From contig CBCSOX010000149.1 of assembly GCA_965141735.1 (NCBI GenBank), positions 1 to 6,829 of the forward strand: a DNA stretch of 6,829 bases, read 5' to 3'. The notes below the pieces were generated by a model, which was given only the letters and a program-made list of their open reading frames with translations, was not told where the DNA came from and made no database searches. The position numbers and the translations under genes were made by a program. The stretch is from Massilioclostridium sp965141735 (GTDB taxonomy: Bacteria; Bacillota; Clostridia; Oscillospirales; Ruminococcaceae). Numbering within the stretch: position 1 is the stretch's first letter; every line of letters starts with the position of its first letter. Below, in pieces: positions 1 through 5,124 of the stretch.

Positions 1-180
1 CAGCCCGTCTCGTTTCGTATAACTCTCAATGCAGAAGCCTGGCAAGGGGACGCCACCGAAAGCAAGCTCGCCTGCATCCTGTTCGCCACCTACTTGATTA
101 ATGACATGGGAGACGGTGTCTCGGTTACCCTGCCCGACACAAGCATGGCAACCGAACACGACAGCTCCTCTGGATCATAA
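1..180 (+). CDS. C-terminal end of a lipoprotein paralog (5' end outside window)
   Basis: The reading frame is open from base 1 to a TAA at 178-180, giving 59 residues with no start in view. The end of this peptide matches the C-termini of the two lipoproteins downstream. It has YLINDMGDGVSVTLPDTS where the next gene has YKVNAMGDSVSFELPDIS and the third has YKIVKSGESVVVNMPDFS. Each is followed by a short polar tail rich in Ser, Gly, Asp or Glu. I therefore read it as the last part of a third copy of the same family, placed head-to-tail with the others. The function is unknown; by analogy with the complete copies it should be an exported, lipid-anchored surface protein. The frame could instead be a decayed copy, because everything upstream is missing. 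Confidence 0.7.
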   Translation, partial: QPVSFRITLNAEAWQGDATESKLACILFATYLINDMGDGVSVTLPDTSMATEHDSSSGS

Positions 181-336
181 TCGATACACAGCGATGTGCA
201 AGCCACAAGGCACGGATGATGCCGGGCATTCCGTCGCACGCGCTGCGGGTACAGCAGGGCGGTTGTCTTTCTCTCCTGCAAAGCATTTTTCATACCCTGT
301 GTAGCCTAAGCGGCCCGTCTCAAATATTCTAGAAGC

Positions 337-366
337 AAAAGCAGCGGATCTGTTCCGCTGCTTTTT
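337..366 (+). terminator. Intrinsic terminator after the first lipoprotein copy
   Basis: AGCAGCGGA (340-348) pairs with TCCGCTGCT (354-362) around a 5-nt loop. The stem is extended by A/T pairs and followed by a T run (362-366). It lies about 157 nt after the stop of the truncated lipoprotein gene. The intervening 181-336 shows no gene. It separates that gene from the promoter at 400. Confidence 0.85.
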
Positions 367-399
367 GTATGCAACCAACAAACCATTCGTAAAATTTTG

Positions 400-428
400 T
401 TGATTTTTTGGATGTTTTCTGTTATACT
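400..428 (+). promoter_or_regulatory. Sigma-A-like promoter of lipoprotein gene 2
   Basis: TTGATT (400-405) as -35 and TATACT (423-428) as -10 are separated by exactly 17 bp. Transcription should begin near 435, giving a leader of roughly 20-25 nt. The -35 with its trailing T run and the 11-mer TTTCTGTTATA leading into the -10 recur in the promoter at 1719-1747, which supports both calls. Confidence 0.8.
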
Positions 429-446
429 GAAAGAACATAATTTTTT

Positions 447-462
447 AGGAGTGATTATTACG
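447..462 (+). promoter_or_regulatory. Ribosome binding site with a possible ACG start
   Basis: AGGAG (447-451), extended as AGGAGTGAT, is a near-complete match to the 16S anti-Shine-Dalgarno. The only conventional in-frame start nearby, GTG at 451, overlaps this site and so has no Shine-Dalgarno of its own. At the ideal distance of 8 nt lies ACG (460-462). ATT at 457 is the other unusual option. The same spacing and the same ACG occur before the next paralog. Confidence 0.6.
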
Positions 463-1290
463 GGTAAGATCAAAAAAATCCTCTGCCTCGGCCTGGCCAC
501 TGTGCTGGCGGTCGGCATGACGGCATGTGGAACAAAATCAGCAGGAGATGTTTACAAACACTATAAAGATGGGATCAACTCGATCAACAACGCGGTCGGC
601 CTCGATCTGACGGTTAACACGACGATGCAGCTGGCCAACGGGGAACAATCGAGTGAAACAGCATATAACTCCACGCTGAAAAAGCAGAACAAAGACGGTG
701 ACAAACAGGACACTTCGATCACCGTTTCCCAGGGCGAACAAAGCGCTACCACCGAGTATGTGATCGACGGCAGCAAGGCTTACGTCATCATCCAGGACCA
801 GTACCAGAATCTGCAGCCTGCACAGGTCATCCAAAACACCGGCTACAACAAGCTCTACACTGACTTTGAGGCTGACGCGGTCACCAGCACGACCAACGAG
901 AAAAAAGACGGCAAGACCGTCTACAAAATGGAGCTTGACCCCTCCAAGGCAGGGGACTTTGTCGTCTCACATCTCGAAGGCTACATGATGTCCACCGCGC
1001 AGATGGATATCCAAATCAGCAGCGTCTCGGTCAGCGTGGCCTTTGGCAAAAAGAACATCCCTTCCGAGATCACCTATTCCTACTCGCTCACCGCAACCCA
1101 AAAGGCAAGCGGCGACAGCAGTGCAACTGACAGTACGGCGATCAACCTGACCACAACTTCGGTCTATAAGGTGAATGCAATGGGAGACAGCGTTTCGTTT
1201 GAACTCCCTGACATCTCGTCCCTCACAGAATATCAGGACACCACAGGGGGCACCGGTGCAACCGACGGTTCCACTGGAACCGGGGAATAA
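451..1290 (+). CDS. Predicted lipoprotein, tandem family copy 2
   Basis: This is an exported lipoprotein of unknown function. Counting from the GTG at 451, the N-terminus has a basic stretch (K6, K8, K9), a hydrophobic core (about 10-22) and a lipobox M23-T24-A25-C26 followed by Gly. Cys26 is therefore the expected lipidation and cleavage site, putting the mature protein on the outer face of the cytoplasmic membrane. The mature part (about 250 residues) is polar with alternating beta-like patterns and no membrane segment. It includes EYVIDGSKAYVI, a DGKTVYKMELDPSKA segment and a conserved C-terminal VYK...GDSV...LPD block. The tail is Gly/Thr-rich. This pattern loosely recalls LppX/LolA-like beta-sheet lipoproteins, but I cannot assign a family. 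The gene has its own promoter and terminator. The start is uncertain: 451 is the nearest conventional codon, but ACG at 460 fits the ribosome site better. A caller might also choose TTG at 397, which would overlap the promoter. Confidence 0.88.
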   Translation: MIITGKIKKILCLGLATVLAVGMTACGTKSAGDVYKHYKDGINSINNAVGLDLTVNTTMQLANGEQSSETAYNSTLKKQNKDGDKQDTSITVSQGEQSATTEYVIDGSKAYVIIQDQYQNLQPAQVIQNTGYNKLYTDFEADAVTSTTNEKKDGKTVYKMELDPSKAGDFVVSHLEGYMMSTAQMDIQISSVSVSVAFGKKNIPSEITYSYSLTATQKASGDSSATDSTAINLTTTSVYKVNAMGDSVSFELPDISSLTEYQDTTGGTGATDGSTGTGE

Positions 1291-1303
1291 ACAGTATCTT
1301 TCG

Positions 1304-1334
1304 CAAGGGCAGTGAACACTGCCCTTGTTTTTTT
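1304..1334 (+). terminator. Strong intrinsic terminator after lipoprotein copy 2
   Basis: CAAGGGCAGT (1304-1313) pairs perfectly with ACTGCCCTTG (1318-1327) around GAAC and is followed by seven T (1328-1334). It sits 14 nt after the stop codon and isolates this gene from the next paralog. Confidence 0.93.
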
Positions 1335-1718
1335 GTACGCTTTCGTTCAAAAAATCCCCGGTTCTGCCGGCGATAGAGAGAAAAGCGTAAGACAGGGTTT
1401 TGCAAAAAGAGGGTACCTGAATGAATACCAGTTCTCATGGCAAGTGAATGTGACCCACATAGGGGTTGGCGCGCATATGAGGCTGGTACCTTCTTTGCTG
1501 GCCGTCGGCCTGGGCATAACAGATTGCTTCTGTCTCAGGCCATGGCTGGAGTCTGGGCAGGCCATCTGGACAAAGGTAAAAATCAGCGCCCAAACCGAAT
1601 CAGTGTACACGAAATTGGGAGGGGCGGAATCAGCTTGCGATGGATCGCTCTCCAAAAAGCTAAGCCGCATTTTGCAACCCTTTCCCTGGCATATTGTTGG
1701 GTTTTCCAACTCTATTTG
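1335..1718 (+). other. Spacer of 384 bp between paralogs, no gene supported
   Basis: The spacer has few stops, so several frames on both strands stay open. None has a ribosome site plus start, a recognisable domain, or a counterpart at the other inter-paralog junction (181-399). A small hairpin, CCGG-TTCTG-CCGG, lies near its start at about 1360-1372. I see nothing else that can be named. Confidence 0.5.
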
Positions 1719-1747
1719 TTGATTTTAAGGGAAGTTTCTGTTATAAT
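1719..1747 (+). promoter_or_regulatory. Sigma-A-like promoter of lipoprotein gene 3
   Basis: TTGATT (1719-1724) and a perfect TATAAT (1742-1747) are 17 bp apart. It is the counterpart of the promoter at 400-428, with the same -35 and the same 11-mer TTTCTGTTATA entering the -10. Its -10 is better than that of the upstream copy, so this gene may be expressed more strongly. Confidence 0.85.
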
Positions 1748-1766
1748 AAAACAATCAAATTTGATT

Positions 1767-1784
1767 GGAGTGATTCTTACGTTG
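1767..1784 (+). promoter_or_regulatory. Ribosome binding site; TTG or ACG start
   Basis: GGAG (1767-1770), within GGAGTGATT, is the Shine-Dalgarno. TTG at 1782 lies 11 nt away, which is long. The codon just before it, ACG at 1779, is 8 nt away and matches the ACG position in the upstream paralog. GTG at 1770 is in frame but overlaps the site itself. Confidence 0.6.
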
Positions 1785-2558
1785 AAGAAACTGCTCTGCC
1801 TGGGCGTGGCGCTGATTTTGACAGTCAGCCTGGCCGCATGCGGAAAAAAGCTCACCCCTGCACAGGCCTACCAACTGTACAATCAGGCTGTTCAAACGGT
1901 AAATACATCTACTGGGCTGGACCTCGGCGTCAGCACCGCAATCACCCTCGCTCAGGACAGCCTTGCCGATTACACAACCTACAACACCTCTTTGCAAAAG
2001 CAACAGATAGATGGCTCTTTAAAACTCGACGCGCTTTTCACCATGACACAGCAGGGCCAGAATTCTGAGAACGAATACTCCATTGACGGCAACACTGCGT
2101 ATGTTATTTCGCAGGGACAGTACAAAGAGGTCGATTTGTCTCTTGTTGAGAAATACACTGCGCATTGTCAGATGTATCCGATTCCAGAGGATGCGGTGAC
2201 CAAGGTTTCAACTGGAAAAAAAGAGGGCAACCCCGCCTATACCCTGACAATCGACCCGGCCAAGGCGGACGAACTCGTCAAAAGCCACCTCAACAATTAC
2301 CAGATGTCCACCGATTCGGTTGAGCTTGAGATCAAGGATGTCAGCATCATCCTGATGACCAATAAAAACGGAGAGGTGGATCAAATTCAACTCAGTTACC
2401 TGCTCAATGCAACACTGTCGGAATCCGGCACCACGCAGGAGCTGTCAGCCTCTACCGTCTACAAGATTGTAAAGAGTGGAGAGAGCGTCGTTGTCAACAT
2501 GCCGGACTTTTCCAGCCTGACCCCTGCTCAGGAGGACGAAGAGGGCAGCGGGACTTGA
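1782..2558 (+). CDS. Predicted lipoprotein, tandem family copy 3
   Basis: This 258-residue lipoprotein (from TTG) is paralogous to the gene upstream. The signal peptide has K2-K3, a hydrophobic stretch (4-16) and a textbook lipobox L17-A18-A19-C20-G21. Shared blocks, in order, are: KK.LCLG near the start; Y..Y......N...GLDL near the mature N-terminus; YN.SLQKQQIDG; EYSIDGNTAYVISQGQY; DAVTKVS...G...YTL.IDPAKA; VKSHLNNYQMST; and TVYKI...GESVVVNMPDFSSLT at the C-terminus. The tail is acidic (QEDEEGSG) rather than Gly/Thr-rich as in copy 2. There is no membrane segment after the signal and no catalytic motif that I recognise. It is transcribed alone, between its own promoter and a terminator. A binding or surface-structural role is possible but is only inference. 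Confidence 0.88.
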   Translation: MKKLLCLGVALILTVSLAACGKKLTPAQAYQLYNQAVQTVNTSTGLDLGVSTAITLAQDSLADYTTYNTSLQKQQIDGSLKLDALFTMTQQGQNSENEYSIDGNTAYVISQGQYKEVDLSLVEKYTAHCQMYPIPEDAVTKVSTGKKEGNPAYTLTIDPAKADELVKSHLNNYQMSTDSVELEIKDVSIILMTNKNGEVDQIQLSYLLNATLSESGTTQELSASTVYKIVKSGESVVVNMPDFSSLTPAQEDEEGSGT

Positions 2559-2567
2559 CACAAATAG

Positions 2568-2606
2568 AGCCCCAACAGGGTTGATGTCTGTTGGGGCTGT
2601 GTTTCG
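2568..2606 (+). terminator. Intrinsic terminator after lipoprotein copy 3
   Basis: AGCCCCAACAG (2568-2578) pairs perfectly with CTGTTGGGGCT (2588-2598) around a 9-nt loop, 9 nt after the stop codon. The T run afterwards is weak and interrupted (GTGTTTCGCGTT), so termination may be less complete than at the other copies. Confidence 0.8.
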
Positions 2607-2833
2607 CGTTCCAGCATGCTTCCCGTACCCTCTCTGCCGCAGGCCAGACTTCGCTTTTAAATCTTCACTTCCGACAAAAAGAAACTATTGCATGTCTGCA
2701 GCGGGAGCGGCAACCGGTACGGTATCTCAACGGCATCACCAGGATCCTCCTTCTGCGCAGCTCGTCGGCATTGCGAATGTTACCGGATAAAGAAAAGCCT
2801 TTTCGTCCTTCTGAAATTCCCACAGCCAAATTA
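2607..2833 (+). other. Spacer without a recognisable gene
   Basis: Both strands carry short open frames of low-complexity Arg/Ser-rich type, with no ribosome site, signal or domain. I see nothing else to report before the insertion-element relic begins. Confidence 0.4.
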
Positions 2834-2845
2834 GTTGAGCTAAGA

Positions 2846-2864
2846 CCACCGGCTGAACCGGTAG
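2846..2864 (-). repeat. Right-end hairpin of the IS200/IS605 relic
   Basis: CCACCGG (2846-2852) pairs with CCGGTAG (2858-2864), with one mismatch, around the loop CTGAA. On the element's own strand it lies downstream of the transposase end, where the TnpA-bound right-end hairpin is expected. The same CTGAA loop tops the hairpin at 3412-3430. Confidence 0.55.
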
Positions 2865-2927
2865 CTTTCACCACCCCTACCAGGAATGAATACTGGCTTA
2901 GGCCCGAAAGGGGCATTCATCACTGCA

Positions 2928-3295
2928 TTACATACACAGGCAGCCGCTCACCTGCGGCTGTTCTTTTTTACCTGCTTTCTCTTGCTTGCCCTTAAACGGG
3001 TCCCATTACTTTAAGCTCATTCCTGCTGTATTCTGCAACTGCCTTTTTTCGACTGTATCTGTATCCTACTCTCGGCACCAATGACTTCTTGATCCATATC
3101 TGTATTTTAGATTTGCATGTTGGTCAGAAATCATCTGTGTCCTTTTCAAATATTTCTGTCCCTATCTGCCCGCACAGGTTTCTCTTGATTGCCCGATAGT
3201 TCTTTTCTTCTGTGTTTCGGCACAACTACTCTATGATACTGGCACCGATACTTCGAGTGAGCCGAGCTTTTTATTTCATTTTTGTCTGTTCCCAT
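2928..3295 (-). pseudogene. tnpA: IS200/IS605 transposase TnpA, frameshifted and internally deleted
   Basis: This encoded a Y1-type HUH single-strand transposase. Family matches appear as pieces in different - strand frames. Piece 1 (3295-3197) starts at ATG and contains AHSKYRCQYHRVVVPKHRRKE, like the usual N-terminal AHTKY.CKYHIVF.PKYRRK block. Piece 2 (about 3206-3124) has YRAIKRNLCGQIGTEIFEKD. Piece 3 (3134-3066) has DQHANLKYRYGSRSHWCR, then a stop. Piece 4 (about 3066-2992) has GY followed by KKAVAEYSRNELK, the part that normally holds the catalytic Tyr helix. Piece 5 (3002-2928) has DPFKGKQ, the usual C-terminus. The segment that should carry the HUH metal-binding motif, between the FEKD and DQHANL blocks, is missing altogether. 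The gene cannot make active transposase. Intact relatives are about 130-150 residues. Confidence 0.85.
2941..2969 (+). terminator. Intrinsic terminator-like hairpin reading + strand
   Basis: CAGCCGC (2941-2947) pairs with GCGGCTG (2954-2960), loop TCACCT, followed by TTCTTTTTT. It overlaps the 3' end of the transposase relic on the opposite strand and could stop any + strand read-through from the lipoprotein genes. Confidence 0.65.
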
Positions 3296-3411
3296 GCATT
3301 TTGCTCTTCGTATTTTGTTATGCGGCTGCCAATCCGTATGGCTTTTGTACTTGGAGTCTTATTTGCTCCCAACTGCTGTTTAGGGCCTGCTTTTCGTTCT
3401 CCCGTTTCTCT

Positions 3412-3439
3412 CCCCCAGCTGAACTGGGGGTTTTGTTTT
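3412..3439 (+). terminator. Hairpin with CTGAA loop and T-rich tail
   Basis: CCCCCAG (3412-3418) pairs perfectly with CTGGGGG (3424-3430) around CTGAA, followed by TTTTGTTTTG. It lies upstream of the transposase relic. It may be part of the element's left end; IS200-type left ends are known to carry a terminator-like inverted repeat. As a terminator it works best for + strand transcription. Confidence 0.65.
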
Positions 3440-3460
3440 GCCAACACCACAAAAAGGAAC

Positions 3461-3479
3461 CCACCAGCTAAGCTTGGGG
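3461..3479 (-). repeat. Decayed left-end hairpin of the IS relic
   Basis: CCACCAG (3461-3467) and CTTGGGG (3473-3479) pair at five of seven positions around the loop CTAAG. The layout of 7-bp arms and a 5-nt loop matches the hairpins at 2846 and 3412, and its left arm closely resembles the left arm of the right-end hairpin. It probably marks the outer side of the element's left end. Confidence 0.45.
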
Positions 3480-3485
3480 GACTAC

Positions 3486-3749
3486 ATATGTGGGCAAAGC
3501 CGTATGCTGCTGGCAGCGCCTCAAGGCGCACATTACCAACGACGCTTGCAAAGGCTTACATCCGGTAGCCGATTGCAAACAGACAATCTTTCCATATTCG
3601 TTTCGCTCGGTTCACGCTCTAACCTCAGCTTCTCGTTTGCTTTCTCAACATAAGCCTTTGGCTAAAACAATTTTTTTTATATACATTTGCCCATGCGATG
3701 TTTTTCTTTCTCTGCATTTTCTACTCAACCCGAAAGCTTTTTCTGAACT
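3486..3749 (+). other. Spacer, no gene recognised
   Basis: The + strand is rich in pyrimidines towards the right. There is one perfect small hairpin, GCGCC-TCAA-GGCGC (3516-3529). No open frame has a ribosome site or known motif. It may be further insertion-element flank or old decayed sequence. Confidence 0.4.
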
Positions 3750-3771
3750 CCCCGGCACAGCCGGGGGTTTT
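3750..3771 (+). terminator. Terminator-like hairpin reading + strand
   Basis: CCCCGGC (3750-3756) pairs with GCCGGGG (3760-3766) around ACA, followed by GTTTT. Together with the oppositely directed hairpin 20 nt further on, it forms a barrier between the + and - strand halves of the window. Confidence 0.55.
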
Positions 3772-3782
3772 CGGAATACAAT

Positions 3783-3812
3783 AAAAAACCCGCAGGAGGT
3801 TTTCTCCTGCGG
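3783..3812 (-). terminator. Intrinsic terminator, probably for the dtxR-like transcript
   Basis: CCGCAGGAG (3790-3798) pairs perfectly with CTCCTGCGG (3804-3812) around GTTTT. On the - strand the stem is followed within one base by six T (3788-3783). It is the first good - strand terminator after the ORF ending at 4080. It also has a weaker T-rich tail on the + strand. Confidence 0.8.
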
Positions 3813-3813
3813 A

Positions 3814-4079
3814 TTTTATAATTCTTTGCAGCACAGCTTTCTCCAGTATTCTCCTGTTTTCGGCGTGAACGATCTGCCGGCCAGTCAATAAAACCATTAG
3901 CTACCCTAATCGATACTGTGCAGGGTTAGCCAGCCGCAGGAAAACAAACGAACCTATCCCTAACGCAACACTGCGGCATCACAGGGGAACTGGAATAGCA
4001 GCGTTTTTTCAGTCGAAGTGATGAAAAACAGTCTCCATGAGCCCCAGGACAAATGGAATTCTCTTGAGACTTTGCCTGT
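3814..4079 (-). other. Untranslated stretch downstream of the radical-enzyme fragment
   Basis: No gene was found. Reading the - strand in all frames after the stop at 4080 gives nothing resembling a glycyl-radical C-terminal domain. Two inverted repeats are visible: GCTACCCT (3900-3907) with AGGGTTAGC (3922-3930, one bulge), and TTTTTCA (4005-4011) with TGAAAAA (4022-4028). Neither looks like a terminator. Confidence 0.45.
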
Positions 4080-4652
4080 CTATAAAAAGGGCGCTCCCGC
4101 ACGGCGGCCATCCGGGGTTGCCCCCGTGCGCGCACCGAGCGCAGCGTTGAGGGAATCCGGGCAGCTGACCTGCATCTTTGCCTGACAGCAGAGCCGCATC
4201 AGCGCCTGATGGTAGAGGTAAACCGTTTCCTCATCCGCACTGTCGAGCAGCAGGCGGCGTATAAACTCTCCGTCGTTGTAATGCCCGCACTGGTAGTTGT
4301 TGACTGCCCGAAGCCGGTCAGCTGACACCGCCCCCCGCGCGTAAAGGCCCTGGTAGACCTGCATCATCGTCCAGGCCTCGGTGAGATTGGTCGCCTGAAA
4401 ATCGATTGAAAGGGCATGGAGCAGGCTCTCCAGCGGGATCCGGCGCTCATTGAATACCGCTCGGTCAAGTGCAGCGAGCGACCGCGCTGCGGTTCCAATC
4501 CCAACAGCGTACTCAGCCTGAGCCCGTAAAAGACGTCTCCCCGCCTTATCCATGAGCCGTTTCGTGTTCGCTGATCCAGATAGTGAGGCCTCGATTAAGC
4601 GGGGCAGGTTAAAAACGCGGAAGTTGTCCACTGTACAAATGAGAGAATCCAT
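4080..4652 (-). CDS. Short ORF resembling an internal fragment of a glycyl radical enzyme
   Basis: The ORF encodes 190 residues from ATG at 4652, preceded by AAAGGAGGTG with 8-nt spacing, an excellent ribosome site. GTG at 4661 overlaps that site and is less likely. Three stretches resemble pyruvate formate-lyase-like glycyl radical enzymes: VFNLPRLIEASL near the start; AARSLAALDRAVFNERRIPL.SLLHAL in the middle (usual form: A.SLAA..K.VFEEK.I....L..AL); and ARTGATPDGRRAGAP at the end (usual form: GATPDGR.AGEPLADG). A YNDGEF segment recalls the usual YGNDD.. block. Family members are about 750-850 residues. Here the catalytic Cys region before VFNLP and the whole C-terminal glycyl-radical domain after AGAP are absent, so no radical chemistry is possible. 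It starts 30 nt after the regulator gene and is probably co-transcribed. It is either a relic or a repurposed domain; the assignment rests on motif recognition only. Confidence 0.6.
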   Translation of the reverse strand: MDSLICTVDNFRVFNLPRLIEASLSGSANTKRLMDKAGRRLLRAQAEYAVGIGTAARSLAALDRAVFNERRIPLESLLHALSIDFQATNLTEAWTMMQVYQGLYARGAVSADRLRAVNNYQCGHYNDGEFIRRLLLDSADEETVYLYHQALMRLCCQAKMQVSCPDSLNAALGARTGATPDGRRAGAPFL

Positions 4653-4682
4653 CCGCCCCACCTCCTTTGACCAAAAATTTTG

Positions 4683-5057
4683 TCATCCGTCCTGACGCTC
4701 CAGGTGCTGTTTCATCTTTTCAAAGACTTCCTCACTGATGACGTGTTCGATGCGACAGGCATCGTGATCCGCTACCTCTTTGTTCACTCCGAGTACATTC
4801 GACAGGTATTTGGAAATAGTCACATGGCGCTCATAGACGCTTTCGGCCTTCGCACGGCCTTCATCGGTCAGCTGAATGTATCCATGGGCATCGTTCCTAA
4901 TATAGCCCGCCTGCCGCAAAACCCCCATTGCCCGACTGATGCTTGGCTTGGTAAAACCGAGTTCGGTCGCAATGTCGATGGACCGGACAGATCCGTTTCT
5001 GCGTTGGAGCAGCAGGATTGTCTCAAGGTAATTTTCACCCGATTCCTGAATTTTCAT
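4683..5057 (-). CDS. DtxR/MntR-family metal-dependent transcriptional repressor, short form
   Basis: This is a 124-residue DNA-binding regulator that should sense Fe(II) or Mn(II) and repress metal-uptake or related genes. The N-terminal winged helix-turn-helix spans about 4-65. It has the clade-typical ENYLETI start, SIDIATELGFTKPSISRAM as the helix-turn-helix and GYIQLTDEG as the wing. The dimerisation and metal-binding part (about 66-119) contains H78 and ACRIEHVIS. C101, E104 and H105 therefore align with DtxR ligands C102, E105 and H106, while N9 stands where DtxR has Met10 and MntR has Asp8. The C-terminal SH3-like domain of DtxR is absent, as in many clostridial members. The ATG at 5057 is chosen because GGAGG (5063-5067) precedes it by 5 nt and the family N-terminus starts there; the frame is open further upstream but crosses the promoter. 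The gene leads a likely two-gene unit. Confidence 0.92.
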   Translation of the reverse strand: MKIQESGENYLETILLLQRRNGSVRSIDIATELGFTKPSISRAMGVLRQAGYIRNDAHGYIQLTDEGRAKAESVYERHVTISKYLSNVLGVNKEVADHDACRIEHVISEEVFEKMKQHLERQDG

Positions 5058-5124
5058 AACAACCTCCGAAAGAGAAATGCCAGCGAATCGAGCGATTTGC
5101 CCAAAGCCGACAATGATTACTTTA

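Larger units (their letters stand above)
2834..3485 (-). mobile_element. Degenerate IS200/IS605-family insertion element
   Basis: The core is a broken transposase reading leftwards (2928-3295). It is flanked by imperfect hairpins at 2846-2864 (right end) and at 3412-3430 and 3461-3479 (left-end side). IS200/IS605 elements carry no terminal inverted repeats and use subterminal hairpins recognised by TnpA, which fits. The right end also has a compact fold in which GCCC (2902-2905) pairs with GGGC and ATGAAT (2886-2891) pairs with ATTCAT (2915-2920). No tnpB remnant is visible. Exact ends cannot be fixed by eye, because these elements make no target duplication. The limits given are the outer hairpins plus a few bases. 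Confidence 0.65.

Noticed and set aside
1356..1372. Small CCGG-TTCTG-CCGG hairpin resembling an IS200/IS605 end hairpin.
   Set aside because: The arms are only 4 bp and self-complementary, so chance is likely. No transposase piece lies next to it.
1347..1709. Open frame of 120 residues on the - strand in the spacer.
   Set aside because: It has no convincing ribosome site, composition or motif, and it runs antisense across the spacer and into the promoter region. Not supported as a gene.
1437..1781. Long N-terminal extension of lipoprotein copy 3 in the same open frame.
   Set aside because: It would place the promoter, the Shine-Dalgarno site and the signal peptide inside the protein. The signal peptide and lipobox fix the start near 1779-1782.
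2591..2995. Open + strand frame of 134 residues after the lipoprotein terminator.
   Set aside because: It starts inside a terminator stem and runs antisense through the end of the transposase relic. There is no recognisable product.
3271..3531. Open - strand frame of 86 residues overlapping the start of the transposase relic.
   Set aside because: It spans the IS left-end hairpins, has no ribosome site and lies in a different frame from the transposase pieces. Likely chance.
3412..3771. Possible TnpB guide RNA or CRISPR-like repeats, because several hairpins recur.
   Set aside because: There is no tnpB or cas gene, no regular spacing and no repeated spacer units. The hairpins are explained by IS ends and terminators.
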